DNA from: Streptomyces sp. GS7
GTDB taxonomy: Bacteria > Actinomycetota > Actinomycetes > Streptomycetales > Streptomycetaceae
NCBI RefSeq assembly: GCF_009834125.1
Contig: NZ_CP047146.1
Coordinates: 6,255,501-6,319,500, forward strand
Direction: 5' to 3'
DNA length: 64,000 nucleotides
Below the pieces are notes generated by a model. The model saw nothing but the letters and a program-made list of their open reading frames with translations, did not search any database and had not been told where the DNA came from. Both the position numbers and the translations under genes were made by a program. Of this stretch, positions 27,174 through 36,700 are shown one piece after another. Position 1 is the first letter of the stretch; the number at the start of each line of letters is the position of its first letter.

Positions 27174-27863
27174 ATGGGTACGACACAGGACGAGATCGTC
27201 GCCGCCACGCTGGCGGTCCTCGACGAGCACGGGCTGGACGGCGTGACCATGCGCGCCGTCGCGGCCCGGCTCGGCGTGCAGCACAACACCGTCCGCTGGC
27301 ACGCCTCCAGCAAGGGCCGCCTGCTCGAACTGGCCTCCGACGAACTCCTCGCGCACTGTCTCGACGAGCCGCTGCCCGAGGCGTTCCCCGACCGCCTCAA
27401 AGAGCTGGGCCGCCGCTGCCGCGCGGCGCTGCTCTCCCGCCGCGACGCCGCCAGGATGGTCGCGGGCGTCTTCGCCGCCGAGCCCCACACGCTGCGCTAC
27501 GCCGACACCGTGATCGCCACCTTGCTGGCAGCCGGCCACCCACCACGCACAGCCGCATGGACCCACTGGTCGATCTTCTACCTGACCCTGGGCCTCACCC
27601 AGGAACAGCAAGCCGCCCAAGAGACCGCACCGGCCCTCCCCCCGGACCAAGTCCCGGCCGACACCTACCCGGCCCTGGCCGCGGTCCTGCCCCACGTCGG
27701 CCCCGACAACTTCGACCAACGCTTCGAATTCGCCCTCGACCTGATCATCACCGGCCTTCCCCGAACCGAGGGACCAGCCGGCCGAAGCCCTGCTTCCACG
27801 CCAGCAGGCGTACCGGACGACGACACTCGCGATGCGCAGTCCGGACCTGGCGGGACCGGCTGA
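27174..27863 (+). CDS. TetR-family transcriptional regulator
   Basis: 229 residues from ATG 27174 with GGAGAGG 8 nt upstream. HTH: IVAATLAVLDEHGLDGVTMR then LGVQHNTVRWHASSKGRLLEL, typical of the TetR subgroup proper (TetR_C-like ligand domain, with FDQRFEFALDLIITGL near the C-terminus). The gene diverges from the FAD monooxygenase gene with three TTGGACAA elements between them, an arrangement like tetR/tetX-type inducible systems. Confidence 0.9.
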   Translation: MGTTQDEIVAATLAVLDEHGLDGVTMRAVAARLGVQHNTVRWHASSKGRLLELASDELLAHCLDEPLPEAFPDRLKELGRRCRAALLSRRDAARMVAGVFAAEPHTLRYADTVIATLLAAGHPPRTAAWTHWSIFYLTLGLTQEQQAAQETAPALPPDQVPADTYPALAAVLPHVGPDNFDQRFEFALDLIITGLPRTEGPAGRSPASTPAGVPDDDTRDAQSGPGGTG

Positions 27864-27897
27864 GGGGGGGGCTGCCAAACGAGCGGGGCAGGCGGGT

Positions 27898-28907
27898 TCA
27901 GGCAGAGATCAAGAGTGCGGGCACGTCTGTTCGGGCGGCTTCCCGCGGAGCGGCGGCGATGTTTTTGAGTGGCAGCTCGTGGCCCAGTAGGGGTGTTGTG
28001 TCCACCGCGCCGTTCACGAGCAGGTCCAGTGCCTGGTCGAAGCACTCCGTGGGATAGCGGTACGAGCCCACCAGGCGGATGCAGCGGTAGTGGACGGCGT
28101 TGGGATCCAGGTCGACCCAGGTTCCGGGCGGGCAGCCGCCGAAGGCCACCACGGTTCCCCCGGGGCGACGCAGGCCAGGGCCGTACGGTAGGTCCCCTTG
28201 CGTCCGACCGCCTCGATCACCACGGAGTACGGTCCGGCGTCTGCGTGCGGCACCTCCCCTTCATCGGGGGCAGCCACGGTACGTGCGCCCGCCGCGTGCA
28301 TCAGTGCCCTCCTGGAGGGGTGCTTCACCGTGCAGGTGACGGATGCGGCACTGCTCTGCCGGGCTGCCTGGGCGATCAGGAACACCATCGGGCCGCTGCC
28401 GACCACCAGGACGTGGTCGCTCGGCCCCACGCCGCCGTCCCGGACCGCGGCGAGCGCTCAGACGAGCTATTCGGTGAACACCTCGGCGTCGAAGGGCAGG
28501 GAAGCCGGGATGGGGCGCACCGCCCTTCCGGTCTCCTCGGTCACCAGCGCGAACTCCGCGAGGGCGCCTGGTGTGATGCATGTCCCCCCGGCCGCAGAGC
28601 CTGCCGCGGCCGGCGGCACACATGGCGCAGTGACCGCAGGGTGGATGGGGATCCAGTACGACGCGGTCCCCGGGCCGCACCTGCCGGACGCCTTCTCCCG
28701 CGGCGACGACCTCACCGGTAAGCAGGATGCCGAGCGTGGCGGGCGGCGCCACCCTGGGATGTCCGACGGTGGCCGCACGCACCAACGCGGCGGAGAACAC
28801 GGAGCGTTCCATGCGCACCACCACATCCGGGTCCGGCGCACCATGGGCGTCAGCTGCTCCACGATGCGCAGTGGCTTGCCCGGCCCCTCCCACAGCGACG
28901 CCCGCAT
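27898..28907 (-). pseudogene. Zinc-dependent alcohol dehydrogenase (MDR family), broken by several frameshifts
   Basis: Reading leftward the family pattern appears in pieces: MRASLWEGPGKPLRIVEQ at the start; in the next frame DVVVRMERSVFSAALVRA, GILLTGEVVAAGEGVRQVRP and the structural-zinc region CGHCAMCAAG; then PGALAEFALV in a third frame; HVLVVGSGPMVFLIAQAA (Rossmann GxGxxx) after an in-frame stop near 28465; and finally CFDQALDLLVNGAVD. At least four disruptions (near 28855, 28575, 28450 and 28155) make this non-functional. Confidence 0.8.
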
Positions 28908-29296
28908 GGGGACACCGGGGCGGTACGCGCAGAGTGGGGGACGGGCCGGTGTCCACAGCCATGGCGAACTCCCCTGTGCGGCATGGAACTTGGACGTCGT
29001 ACTGCCACCGTGTCATCCAGGTAGGTGCCATGAAAGGGCGTCAGGAAGACGCCGATGAGATGCGGACGAGGCACGGCCCCGGGCAGAGCGTGACGACCGG
29101 CTGCCGTCGGACCCAAGCGGTGACGGCTACCGCGGGTGGCGTGCCACCCGCTTGTGCAGCCGATCCGCGCGGATGGCTGAACAACACCGGTCACGATCAG
29201 GTGCCCCTGGCCGGGATGGGCCGCCTTCGCTATCAGTGGGTGCGGCCGTGCGAGCCCCGTGCGGCGAGGTAGGAAGGACAAGCTGGGAGGCAGCAC

Positions 29297-29430
29297 GTGG
29301 GGACCCTTGCGGAACTCCTCGGTGGCGCCCGCGCGGACGGTCGTGCAGTCCCTGCGTTCAACGTCGTTGACGACGTCACGATGTGGGCCGCCCTGCTGGC
29401 AGCGGAGCGCACCAGCTCGCCGGTGATCGG
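29297..29430 (+). pseudogene. Class II fructose/tagatose-bisphosphate aldolase, N-terminal stub
   Basis: GTG 29297 has GGGAGG 6 nt upstream and encodes GTLAELLGGARADGRAVPAFNVV and WAALLAAERTSSPVI, the standard N-terminus of class II aldolases. Family similarity ends after about 44 codons near 29430, shortly before IS5-like sequence. The start and ribosome-binding site are intact, so a short peptide could still be made. Confidence 0.7.
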
Positions 29431-29490
29431 CGTTCGATCCTCCTCGTCTCGCGGATCAGTGCGTGAATACCCCGCAACAGGATCAACAGC

Positions 29491-29600
29491 GTGTTCGACT
29501 GGCCGGACCGCACGCCGTATTCCGCCTTCGACACGACGGATGCGGAATGGCAGGCCGTGCGTGCGTCACTACCGGTTCCGGCCTGGCCGGAGAGAGGGCA
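29491..29600 (+). pseudogene. IS5-family transposase N-terminal fragment
   Basis: The frame from 29491 reads MFDWPDRTPYSAFDTTDAEW then QAVRASLPVPAW, the usual beginning of Streptomyces IS5-family transposases. Similarity stops after about 35 residues. Its position right after the aldolase stub suggests that insertion and later deletion truncated that gene. 29601-29785 holds nothing recognisable. Confidence 0.65.
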
Positions 29601-29785
29601 AGCTGCTCCGGTCCTCCGCCGATGCGTCGTGCGCCTGGGGGTGGTGCATCCGGCGTCGCGTCGCCGTTTCTCCGCCTCGTCCAGCGGCTTGCAGGTGCAG
29701 TCCGGCTCCTATGCCTTCAGAGCCGGGGCCGGGGTTGTGGTGGCAGATGACCAGCGGGGCCGCTGCGCAGCCTGCACCGCGGTTC

Positions 29786-30358
29786 CTACTTTCCCAGCGC
29801 CGCCCGCAGGCCAGACTCAGAACCCTTTCCGGTCGCCCAGGACCAGAGTGCACGCCGAGCGCTCCGGTCCATCGAGAGTGAGCGGCGGCAGGCGAGGAAG
29901 AGCAGTGCGGGCTTTTTGGCCACATACCACTGTTCCTCTGCCACCTTCAGGCAGATATCGGCAGGCGCGACACCGCTGGCAGAGAGTTGCGTCATCGCAT
30001 CGACGTCCAGATCGAACTTCGACCGGGCGGCGATAGAAATCCCGTAGGCACTCTTGAACTCACGACAGAAGTCGCGTGCCGCATAAGACGGTACGTACCG
30101 GAGCCACCACTCCGATGGCGACATCTTGGGAAACGCCTCGATATCGAAAATTGACCTCAGCGATGCGTCGACCGCATCGAGTTCCGCTGCGATCAGGTGA
30201 TAGTCGCCAGGACGATCCTCACGAGAGGCAGGCATCAATTCTTGTAGGGTGCTCCGCGAATTCACGTCCACGAGAAATTCCTCGACCTCCCATGGATAGC
30301 CGTCCAGGCAGTCCTCCGCAAAGGTGCGCCAGCGCGCGAGTCTTTCCGATAGATCCAT
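29786..30358 (-). CDS. Probable immunity protein for the RHS toxin
   Basis: 190 residues from ATG 30358 with GGAGGG 7 nt upstream. No known domain. The protein is soluble, mixed alpha/beta, rich in W and D/E (WEVEEFLVDVNSRSTLQEL, SPSEWWLRYVPSYAARDF). It starts 47 bp after the RHS stop on the same strand, and its base composition is clearly less GC-rich than neighbouring genes, like the toxin tip. Position and composition are typical of immunity genes of polymorphic toxins; the role is inferred from context. Confidence 0.65.
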   Translation of the reverse strand: MDLSERLARWRTFAEDCLDGYPWEVEEFLVDVNSRSTLQELMPASREDRPGDYHLIAAELDAVDASLRSIFDIEAFPKMSPSEWWLRYVPSYAARDFCREFKSAYGISIAARSKFDLDVDAMTQLSASGVAPADICLKVAEEQWYVAKKPALLFLACRRSLSMDRSARRALWSWATGKGSESGLRAALGK

Positions 30359-30405
30359 GGGTACACCCTCCGAGAACTCAAAAGACTTGCCAGATGAAGT
30401 TTACA

Positions 30406-32402
30406 TTAACGCTGACTCTCGTTGTCCATATACTCATGCGCCTCCGCAATGCTACTGCCGGGCCGGAAGTAACTCGTGATCTTCCCATTGTGCGCGATAG
30501 CCAATCTGCCCTCCGGGTCCATACGCAGCACGGCTTGATCATGAGAGCGTACAACTTCGCGAACCCCCTCAGGGGGCTTCGGGTCGCGGAACAAAGCCTC
30601 GGAGTCTGCTACATAACGAGCGAACCCGTCATCGCTATCGTGCTGATCTTGGTACTCCGGCATGTCCGGCTTTCCGTCCCTCGCGCCCTCGCCGTACGCA
30701 TGTTTGTCGTAATGCTCGTCAACCTTCGCGGGATCCCATTTGTATGGCGCGAGTCCGAGGGGGTCGGCCCAGGTCTGGGGATTGTGGACGTAGGCAGACG
30801 GGTTGGGGGCGGGGCCGAGCCCGAGGGGGTCGGGGGTGAGGTAGCGGGCGGTTTCGGGGTCGTAGGTGCGGAAGTAGTTGTAGTGGAGTTCGGTTTCGGG
30901 GTCGAAGTATTGGCCGGGGAATCGGAAAGGGGTGTGGGCAGTGGCGCTGGCGTTCCAGGCGGTGGTGCCCCACAGGGTGGTGCGCGTTCGGGCGACGATG
31001 GCGCCTTGTTCGTCGAGGAGTTCGGTGGGGGTGCCGACGAGGTCGGTGACGATGGCGAAGAAGCGCTCATCGATCTCGTGTTGCGGGGCCTGGGCTGCGG
31101 TGCGGCGTTCGCGCTGCGTCAGAGGCGCTAGGCCTTGGTGGTCCCAGGTGAGGGTGACTTGAGTGGAGTGGCCGTGGATGAGGGTGGTCTGCTCGCAGAG
31201 TGTGGTGCCGTCCCAGGTGAAGTCCACCTGTTCGGTGACGTTTTGCCCGTCTTCGGTCAAACGTAGTTTGGCGGTGCGGCGGCCGAGGGGGTCGTAGGTG
31301 TAGCGCCAAGTAGTGCCGTCCGGGGTGGTGCAGGCGATCAGGCGGTCTTCGACGTCCCAGGTGTAGCGCCAGGTGTCGGGCTTGCGAGAGAGGCGCGTCT
31401 TGTGGCGGAGGATGGTGCGGCCGGCTGCGTCGTATTCGTAGCGGATGCCTCCGGCGCGGTTGATGCGGGTGCCTGTGTAGGTGCGCTCACCTCGCGCCTC
31501 GGAGACGGGGTGGTGGTCAGGCCAGGCGGCGTGGGTCTGGTTGCCGGCGGTGTCGTAGGCGTAGGTCTCAGTCCAGTTTCGGGCGGAGAGGGTGGTGACC
31601 CGGCCGGTGGCGTCGAGTTCGAAGCGGCGGGGGCCGTTGAGGTGGTCGTCGATGCCGGTGAGGTAACCGTCCGCGCGGTAGGTATAGGCGCGGCGCTGGA
31701 GGGATTCGGTTGGTGAGGTGACGTGCTGCTCGGTGAGGCGGCCGAGGGCGTCGTAGGTGTGGGCGAAGGTGAGGTCGCCGAGGGTGCGGGAGAGTTCCTG
31801 ACCGAGTGCGTCGTGGGCAAAGGCCAGGGTGCGGCCGGAGATGTCAAGTGCGGTGCGGCGTCCTGCCGCGTTGCGGGTCCAGGTGCTCACCGCGCCGGTC
31901 GGAGTGGTGCGCGATATTCGGCGGCCCAGGGTGTCATAGGTGTACGTGGTGGTACGGCCGTTCACCGTTTCGGCGACGACTCGGCCGAGCTCATCGCGGG
32001 TGTAGGTGAGTTCGCAGTGCGGTCCGGTGATCTGGGCCGGGCGCCCGGAGTTGTCGTAGGTGAAGGTGGTGAGCGCGCCGTCGACGTGCTTCGTGGTGGT
32101 ACGGCCCAGTGCGTCGTGGGTGAAGCGGATGGTGTGGCCGAGTGGTGTGGTGCGTGAGGTCAGACGGCCCGCCGCGTCGAGGGCGTAGGCCTGGGTGCGG
32201 TTGTCGAAATCCGTCTCGGAGATCAGACGCCCGGCCGCGTCGTATTCGTATCGCCAGGTCAGCCCCTGTGGGTTGGTGACCTGCGTGAGCCTGAGTTCGG
32301 TGTCGTACTCGAACTCGTGACGTGCGCCGTCCGGGTTGGTGCGTGCCTTGAGCTGGTCGAAGTGGCCGTATTCGAAGGTGGTGACTTGGCCCAGCGGGTC
32401 GG
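30406..32402 (-). pseudogene. RHS-repeat polymorphic toxin lacking its 5' part (orphan toxin tip)
   Basis: From 32402 leftward the frame is continuous RHS/YD repeats (about 30 of the Y-D-x-x-G-R type, e.g. YTYDTLGRRISRTTPTG). It then has the hyperconserved core end YFDPETELHYNYFRTYDP and DPLGL, then a 114-residue variable tip (30409-30750). The tip carries HYDKHAYGE and a final NGKITSYFRP, compatible with a BECR-fold RNase toxin, but I cannot name the family. The in-frame sequence upstream of 32402 is unrelated and reaches a TGA near 32510 without a start codon; the first possible start is GTG 31965. Secretion and encapsulation parts are missing, so this is a truncated or silent cassette. Confidence 0.8.
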
Positions 32403-33053
32403 AAATCGAGCAGTCCCTCGGCCCACGTCCCCTGGAAGACGACCACCAGCACGTTGGGCGGCTTCGGGCTGATCGCCGTGCTGATCTACGTGATGCTCTG
32501 GGTCGGTGTCATGCTCGCGCTCACCCTTGGCTTATCTGACGGCGCAGATGCTCCGCCGCGGCGCGCCCTGAGACCCTCCGGGCCGACGGCCGATGTGCCG
32601 GTCCAGGACTCTTGCGCGTCCCCTCGACCCCCCGTGCCGGGTCGTCGGCCGGCGGATGTTGCCGGAGCCGCCGTGCCGGTCGCCGACAGCACAGCCCCGC
32701 CGCGTCGCCGCGAGCGGTGCCCGCCCGGTCTACCTGAACAGACCTGAACCCGCCTTCCTTCTGGACGCGTCGCTGCTGGACCACGCTCCCCACGCCACTC
32801 GGCACTCGCCATGCCGCACTCGACGCCATGGGGAGCCGGCCTTCCCGCACTTCTCTCCGTGACCAACTCCGTTACATGCGCCACGGTTGATGGACGATCG
32901 ATGGGCCGGCGCGGGCGGAACTGTTGGTGACGGCGGATCTGAGCGGCAACTGATCCGTAGGATCGGGCGAACGTCCTTCGCCGAGGTGATGCGGGGTCGC
33001 TCTCGCATACGCCGACCCGAAATCTGGCTCACACAATTGGAAAGGCATGCCGA
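32403..33053. other. Gap at the truncated RHS end, with a membrane-segment fragment
   Basis: RHS similarity ends at 32402. On the plus strand 32450-32530 encodes GGFGLIAVLIYVMLWVGVML, one good transmembrane helix without a supported start, probably the tail of another gene. The rest shows no recognisable protein. 32990-33050 becomes AT-richer and likely holds the promoter of the next small gene. Confidence 0.4.
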
Positions 33054-33290
33054 ATGAATGGTGGCACATTAATCCCCATCCTCGTGATCTTCATCATTGC
33101 CGCAAGCATTACCACGGTTGTGGTCTCGCACTTCAGGCTGCAGACGCATCGTGCCGATGCGCAGGACATGGCCGAATATCGGAAGCTGGCCGAGGAGGTC
33201 CATGCCCACCAGGAGGCCGTCCAAGGCCGGCTCACCGAGCTGAGCGACCGTATGAAGGCGATTGAGGGCCTGCTGCAGGATATCGGCTGA
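33054..33290 (+). CDS. Small membrane protein with coiled-coil tail
   Basis: 78 residues from ATG 33054; GGAAAGG lies 8 nt upstream. One N-terminal transmembrane helix (LIPILVIFIIAASITTVVV, about residues 6-24) is followed by a charged heptad-like helix ending in LTELSDRMKAIEGLLQDIG. This one-TM plus coiled-coil layout is common in Streptomyces small proteins of unknown function. Not in an operon. Confidence 0.8.
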   Translation: MNGGTLIPILVIFIIAASITTVVVSHFRLQTHRADAQDMAEYRKLAEEVHAHQEAVQGRLTELSDRMKAIEGLLQDIG

Positions 33291-33585
33291 CTTCCACGGG
33301 CTCGGTGCGGGCCTGCGAATTTAGCCTGTCGCTGAAGAACGTGGTTCCGGCAGGGAGGCGAACCTGGACTCCTGTCCGTCGCCTCGGAGTCGGGGGCGGT
33401 CCGGGATCGCAGAGGCGGTACGCGACGGTAACCGTACGGCAGTTGTGCATGTCGGCGGAACTCCAGCGGGGCGCATTCCCCAGGGCGCGTCTCTCGGCTT
33501 CATGCGCGGCGAGCCGTTCGGCTTGACGCCCTGGACTACTGCTGCCTCGTACGTGAGGACCGCGTGGAATCGAGCGGGAGCCTCA

Positions 33586-34839
33586 ATGACCGTGCCCAGA
33601 GAACATCCCGGTCCGGTTGTCGGTGCCGTCCGTGAAGTCGCCGCGGATTCGCTGGTACGGATGGTGCGGCACCACGCGAGGACACGGCCACATGCCATCG
33701 CCGTCGAGTCGGCGGATCGGCTCCGGACGTATGGCCAGTTATGGCATCGGAGCCTGGTGATAGCGGCCGGGTTGGACGAGGCCGGTGTCGGGCCGGGCGA
33801 TCGCGTCGCCCTGTGGGCCGACCGCACCGGTGAGGTGCTGGCGGCAGCGCTCGCCGTCATGATGTTGCGGGCGTCCTACGTGCCGATCGACCCGACGCAT
33901 CCCAAGGAGCGGGTGTCGGCCGTCCTCTCCGGCGCGTCCCCTGCCGCCCTGGTGCACGACAACGCGTCCGCCACGGCGGGCCTGCTCGACGTGGGTGTGC
34001 CTGTCGTGGACGTGAGCGAGCTGAAGGACATCGCCGGGCCGCCAGACCGCGAGCCGCCGCGGCCGGATGACATCGCCTATGTCATCTTCACCTCGGGATC
34101 GACAGGTTCCCCCAAGGGAGTTCAGGTCGAGCACGCGTCGCTGGCCAACTATCCGGCCTGGTGCGGTTGGCTCGTCGGCCGGTCGGGCAGCGGCAGTCCG
34201 TTGTTCGCCAGTCTCGGCTACGACCTTGCGATGACCTCCATGTGGGTGCCGCTGGCTCATGGCCACCGCGTCGTCACGGTCGAGGGTCTGTGGGACCAGG
34301 AGACCCTGTTCGGCCCGCGGCGGACCAGGCACACGTTCATCAAACTGACCCCGTCCCACGCGCGCTTCTTCGAAGCGCTCGAAGAGCCACCTGACTATGC
34401 CTCGATCACGCAGGCGCTGATGTTCGGGGGCGAGGGCCTCGACGTGCCCCTCATCCGCTCGTTGGGATCTCGCATCGACGGCGTACGACTGATCAATCAC
34501 TACGGTCCGACGGAGACGGCGGTGGGCTGTTGCGCCTACCGGTTCGACAGTACGAAGCCGCTGCGTACGCCCACCGTGCCCATCGGGACTCCGGCCTGGA
34601 ACAGCCGGGCATATGTGGTGGACGACCAACTGCGTCCCGTGCCGGCCGGGACGCCGGGGGAACTGGTGATCGCGGGCCGCTCGGTGGCCGCGGGATATCT
34701 GGGACAGCCTGCTGGCGCAGGGCGGTTCATGGACGAACGCGATCTGGGGGGAGGCAGCGGCAGGGCCTACCGGACCGGGGACCTGGTCGAAGTGCTTCCT
34801 GAGGGGACGCTGCTCTATCTCGGCCGCCAGGACGACCAG
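33586..34839 (+). pseudogene. NRPS adenylation domain, N-terminal portion, interrupted at core A8
   Basis: ATG 33586 begins a normal adenylation domain: A3 YVIFTSGSTGSPKGV, A5 NHYGPTETAVG, A6 GELVIAGRSVAAGYL, A7 YRTGDLVE, and A8 begins LYLGRQDDQ. At 34840 similarity ends: the frame continues with LNPKRHGK and unrelated residues to a stop at 35352. The missing A8-A10 part is found at 58903. Hand-read specificity residues are D,L,T,K,M,G,H,V,G plus Lys in the displaced part, close to the published aspartate code DLTKVGHIGK. TTA codon at codon 52 (33739). Without A10 Lys and the mobile C-subdomain it should be inactive. Confidence 0.85.
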
Positions 34840-35140
34840 TTGAATCCGAAGAGGCACGGCAAGGTATCGTCGCAGGTCAGAGGGCATTTCAAGGTCAACA
34901 AGTCAGCACAAAGTCAGCATCGGCGGCGCCACGCCGGGGAACAGGTCGACTCCCGGAGGTCATGCGGCGGCCGTGGTCCAGACCTCTACAGTGCCCGAGG
35001 TCGAGAGCCCAGTACCAATTGTCGCACAACATTACAACTTTCCACGCAATTGCAAGCAGCCCCAGAATGCTTGGAGTTGGACCGGGCGAAACTCGACATC
35101 CCCAACGTCCGTTACACCCAGCCCTCCAACTTGAAGGATA
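34840..35140. other. Left edge of the inserted segment
   Basis: This stretch follows the breakpoint in the adenylation gene. It contains GTCAGCA (34902-34908) and AGTCAGCAT (34912-34920), repeated with the same spacing at the right edge (58755-58773). 35000-35130 is noticeably AT-richer. No gene or integrase is seen. Confidence 0.5.
34902..34920 (+). repeat. GTCAGCA-N3-AGTCAGCAT repeat, left copy
   Basis: GTCAGCA, three bases, AGTCAGCAT; the same string (different three-base spacer) lies at 58755-58773 in the same orientation. The tandem GTCAGCA units resemble integrase arm-type or accessory sites, but this is inferred from shape only. Confidence 0.5.
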
Positions 35141-35533
35141 TTGCCGGGTGTTGGGCCCAGCCCGTCACTCTCACGGGGCGACGACTGCGCCCGCTTGCCG
35201 CAAGCATCACAAACACCGACGTCGAGTTGGCGGACTGCGGCTGCCGCCAACGGAAGGCACGAGCTGGCTATCCGCCGCGGTGCGGCGTTCATCGACCCCG
35301 CATGCCTCGTCGTCCAACTCATCGCGGCCGGGCATACCGCCGAGGCCGCTGAATCCTGGGCTGCCCGCTGCACAGCATGGGCCGAGGCGGACACTCGGGC
35401 GATCGACGCCTTCTCGGCGTCCACCGCATGTATGCACCGGACGTTCGCTCAACGCCATCCCGACGCACCATGGATCAGAGCGATGGCCGAAGCGGCCGGG
35501 GCATGGGCTTCGCTCCGCAGCGTGCGTGAATGA
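35141..35533 (+). CDS. Hypothetical protein, possibly N-terminally truncated
   Basis: 130 residues if started at TTG 35141. Only the last ~85 look protein-like: RGAAFIDPACLVVQLIAAG, HTAEAAESWAARC, a long helix AWAEADTRAIDAFSASTAC and HPDAPWIRAMAEAAGAWASL. A perfect terminator hairpin begins 13 bp after the stop, supporting a real 3' end. The first ~45 codons have mixed composition and no good ribosome-binding site, so the true start is uncertain or lost at the insertion edge. No family recognised. Confidence 0.4.
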   Translation: MPGVGPSPSLSRGDDCARLPQASQTPTSSWRTAAAANGRHELAIRRGAAFIDPACLVVQLIAAGHTAEAAESWAARCTAWAEADTRAIDAFSASTACMHRTFAQRHPDAPWIRAMAEAAGAWASLRSVRE

Positions 35534-35546
35534 ACGAGTGGGAAGT

Positions 35547-35584
35547 GGTTCGGGGCCCAGCTGCAGAAGGCGGGGCCCCGAACC
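35547..35584. terminator. Terminator hairpin
   Basis: GGTTCGGGGCCC and GGGCCCCGAACC form perfect 12-bp arms with a 14-nt loop, 13 bp after the stop of the preceding frame. It may also stop transcripts arriving from the minus-strand biosynthetic genes. Confidence 0.7.
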
Positions 35585-35791
35585 TTCCTGAACACCACGA
35601 CCTGCACAACCCCATCGGGGTCACAAGGCCACCGTCACGCAAGCCCGTCGGATTCGCCGACAGCATCCCGGTGAGGGGCGGGCAGCTGTCGAAGACGAGC
35701 ACTCTGCCCCTCAGGTGGTCGCAGCGCGACACCGCGGTTCCGGGCACGGCTCTTCGCCCACGTACAGGCGATTGCCCATGGCTGCCGTGCT

Positions 35792-36263
35792 GCGGTAGGT
35801 CAGTAGTAGTGGCGCATGATCTCGGTGGCCCAGGCGGGTTGGGTGACGGTTCCTTGGGGGCTGAATTCGGTCATGTAGGGCTTGATGTCGAGGACGGGGG
35901 TGTCGTCGATGGCGTCCAGGCCCTGGACGTGGAGGTCGAGTCCGTCGATGTCGAGCAGGCGGCAGCGGGAGACGCCAAGGCGGTTGGGGCGGTTCTTGCC
36001 GCGCTGGGCGAAGATGCCGGCCAGGGGCCAGTCGGTGTTGCCGCGGGGGTGACGGGCCCCGGTCTCGATCCGGTCCACGGGGACGCGGTGGAAGTGGTAG
36101 ACGACCTCCAGGTGGGAGAAGGCGTCCAGGCCCGCGACCGCGTCGGGGCCGAACCGGTCGGCATCCAGACGGATGACGGCCCGCTCCGTACCCCAGTCGT
36201 CGTCCCGGACCTCACCCCGTCCACCGACCACCCGGCCCACCGGACGACACACCACCTCGGAAG
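35792..36263 (-). repeat. 472-bp inverted repeat, left copy (TrmO domain)
   Basis: The reverse complement of this segment appears identical to 47894-48365. All three translated frames agree over its length, and identity ends sharply at both sides (it begins CTTCCGAGG and ends CTACCGC). It covers exactly the TrmO-like domain coding region plus 8 bp after the stop. Confidence 0.9.
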
Positions 36264-36636
36264 TGCCACTGTCACCGTCCCACACGCCGCCACGGACCAG
36301 CAGCTCACCCGGTACGGCCCGACGTACGGTCAGATAGACCTCCTCGCGCGACACACCCAACAACGTGCCCAACTCGTCGCGCAGTAGCACCAGCAGCCGC
36401 CCCACGGTCTCGCGCGGATAGGTCGCCTTGCATGTGATGAAGCCGATGGGGGCACGCGCACCAACGGCGGCCCGCTCCCAGTCCAGGCGGTGTGCCGCGT
36501 CGGGCTCGAGCCGCTGCCAGGTCACCCAGCAGTGCTCCGCCGGGATCCGCAGCAGTGTGGTGACCGCCTTGGCGACCTGCGCGAGGGCAGGCCGGCCAGG
36601 GCTCGGGTCGGGAGAGAGGAGGGTGATGACGGGCAT
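35800..36636 (-). CDS. Tautomerase-like/TrmO (TsaA) fusion protein
   Basis: 278 residues from ATG 36636 (AGAGAGG upstream). Residues 1-115 resemble the tautomerase superfamily: Pro2 after the initiator, RPALAQVAKAVTTLL, YPRETVGRLLVLLRDELGTLLG and VYLTVRRAVPGEL. Residues about 125-278 are a TrmO/TsaA-like SAM-binding domain (CRPVGRV, FSHLEVVYHFHRV, ARHPRGN, RPNRLGVSRC, LDIKPY). TrmO methylates t6A37 in tRNA; within a biosynthetic cluster it may methylate a pathway nitrogen instead (inference). It lies 64 bp after the adenylation gene on the same strand. The second domain is 100% identical to the stand-alone copy at 47875. Confidence 0.82.
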   Translation of the reverse strand: MPVITLLSPDPSPGRPALAQVAKAVTTLLRIPAEHCWVTWQRLEPDAAHRLDWERAAVGARAPIGFITCKATYPRETVGRLLVLLRDELGTLLGVSREEVYLTVRRAVPGELLVRGGVWDGDSGTSEVVCRPVGRVVGGRGEVRDDDWGTERAVIRLDADRFGPDAVAGLDAFSHLEVVYHFHRVPVDRIETGARHPRGNTDWPLAGIFAQRGKNRPNRLGVSRCRLLDIDGLDLHVQGLDAIDDTPVLDIKPYMTEFSPQGTVTQPAWATEIMRHYY

Positions 36637-36700
36637 GGGGGCGGTGCCTCTCTGGGGGTTCGGTCTTTGCGGGGCGGAGATTGCCTATGGCGCGTCGCGC

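Noticed and set aside
34840..35352. Extension of the interrupted adenylation frame to a stop at 35352
   Set aside because: Residues after DDQ do not resemble any adenylation domain; it is read-through across the breakpoint.
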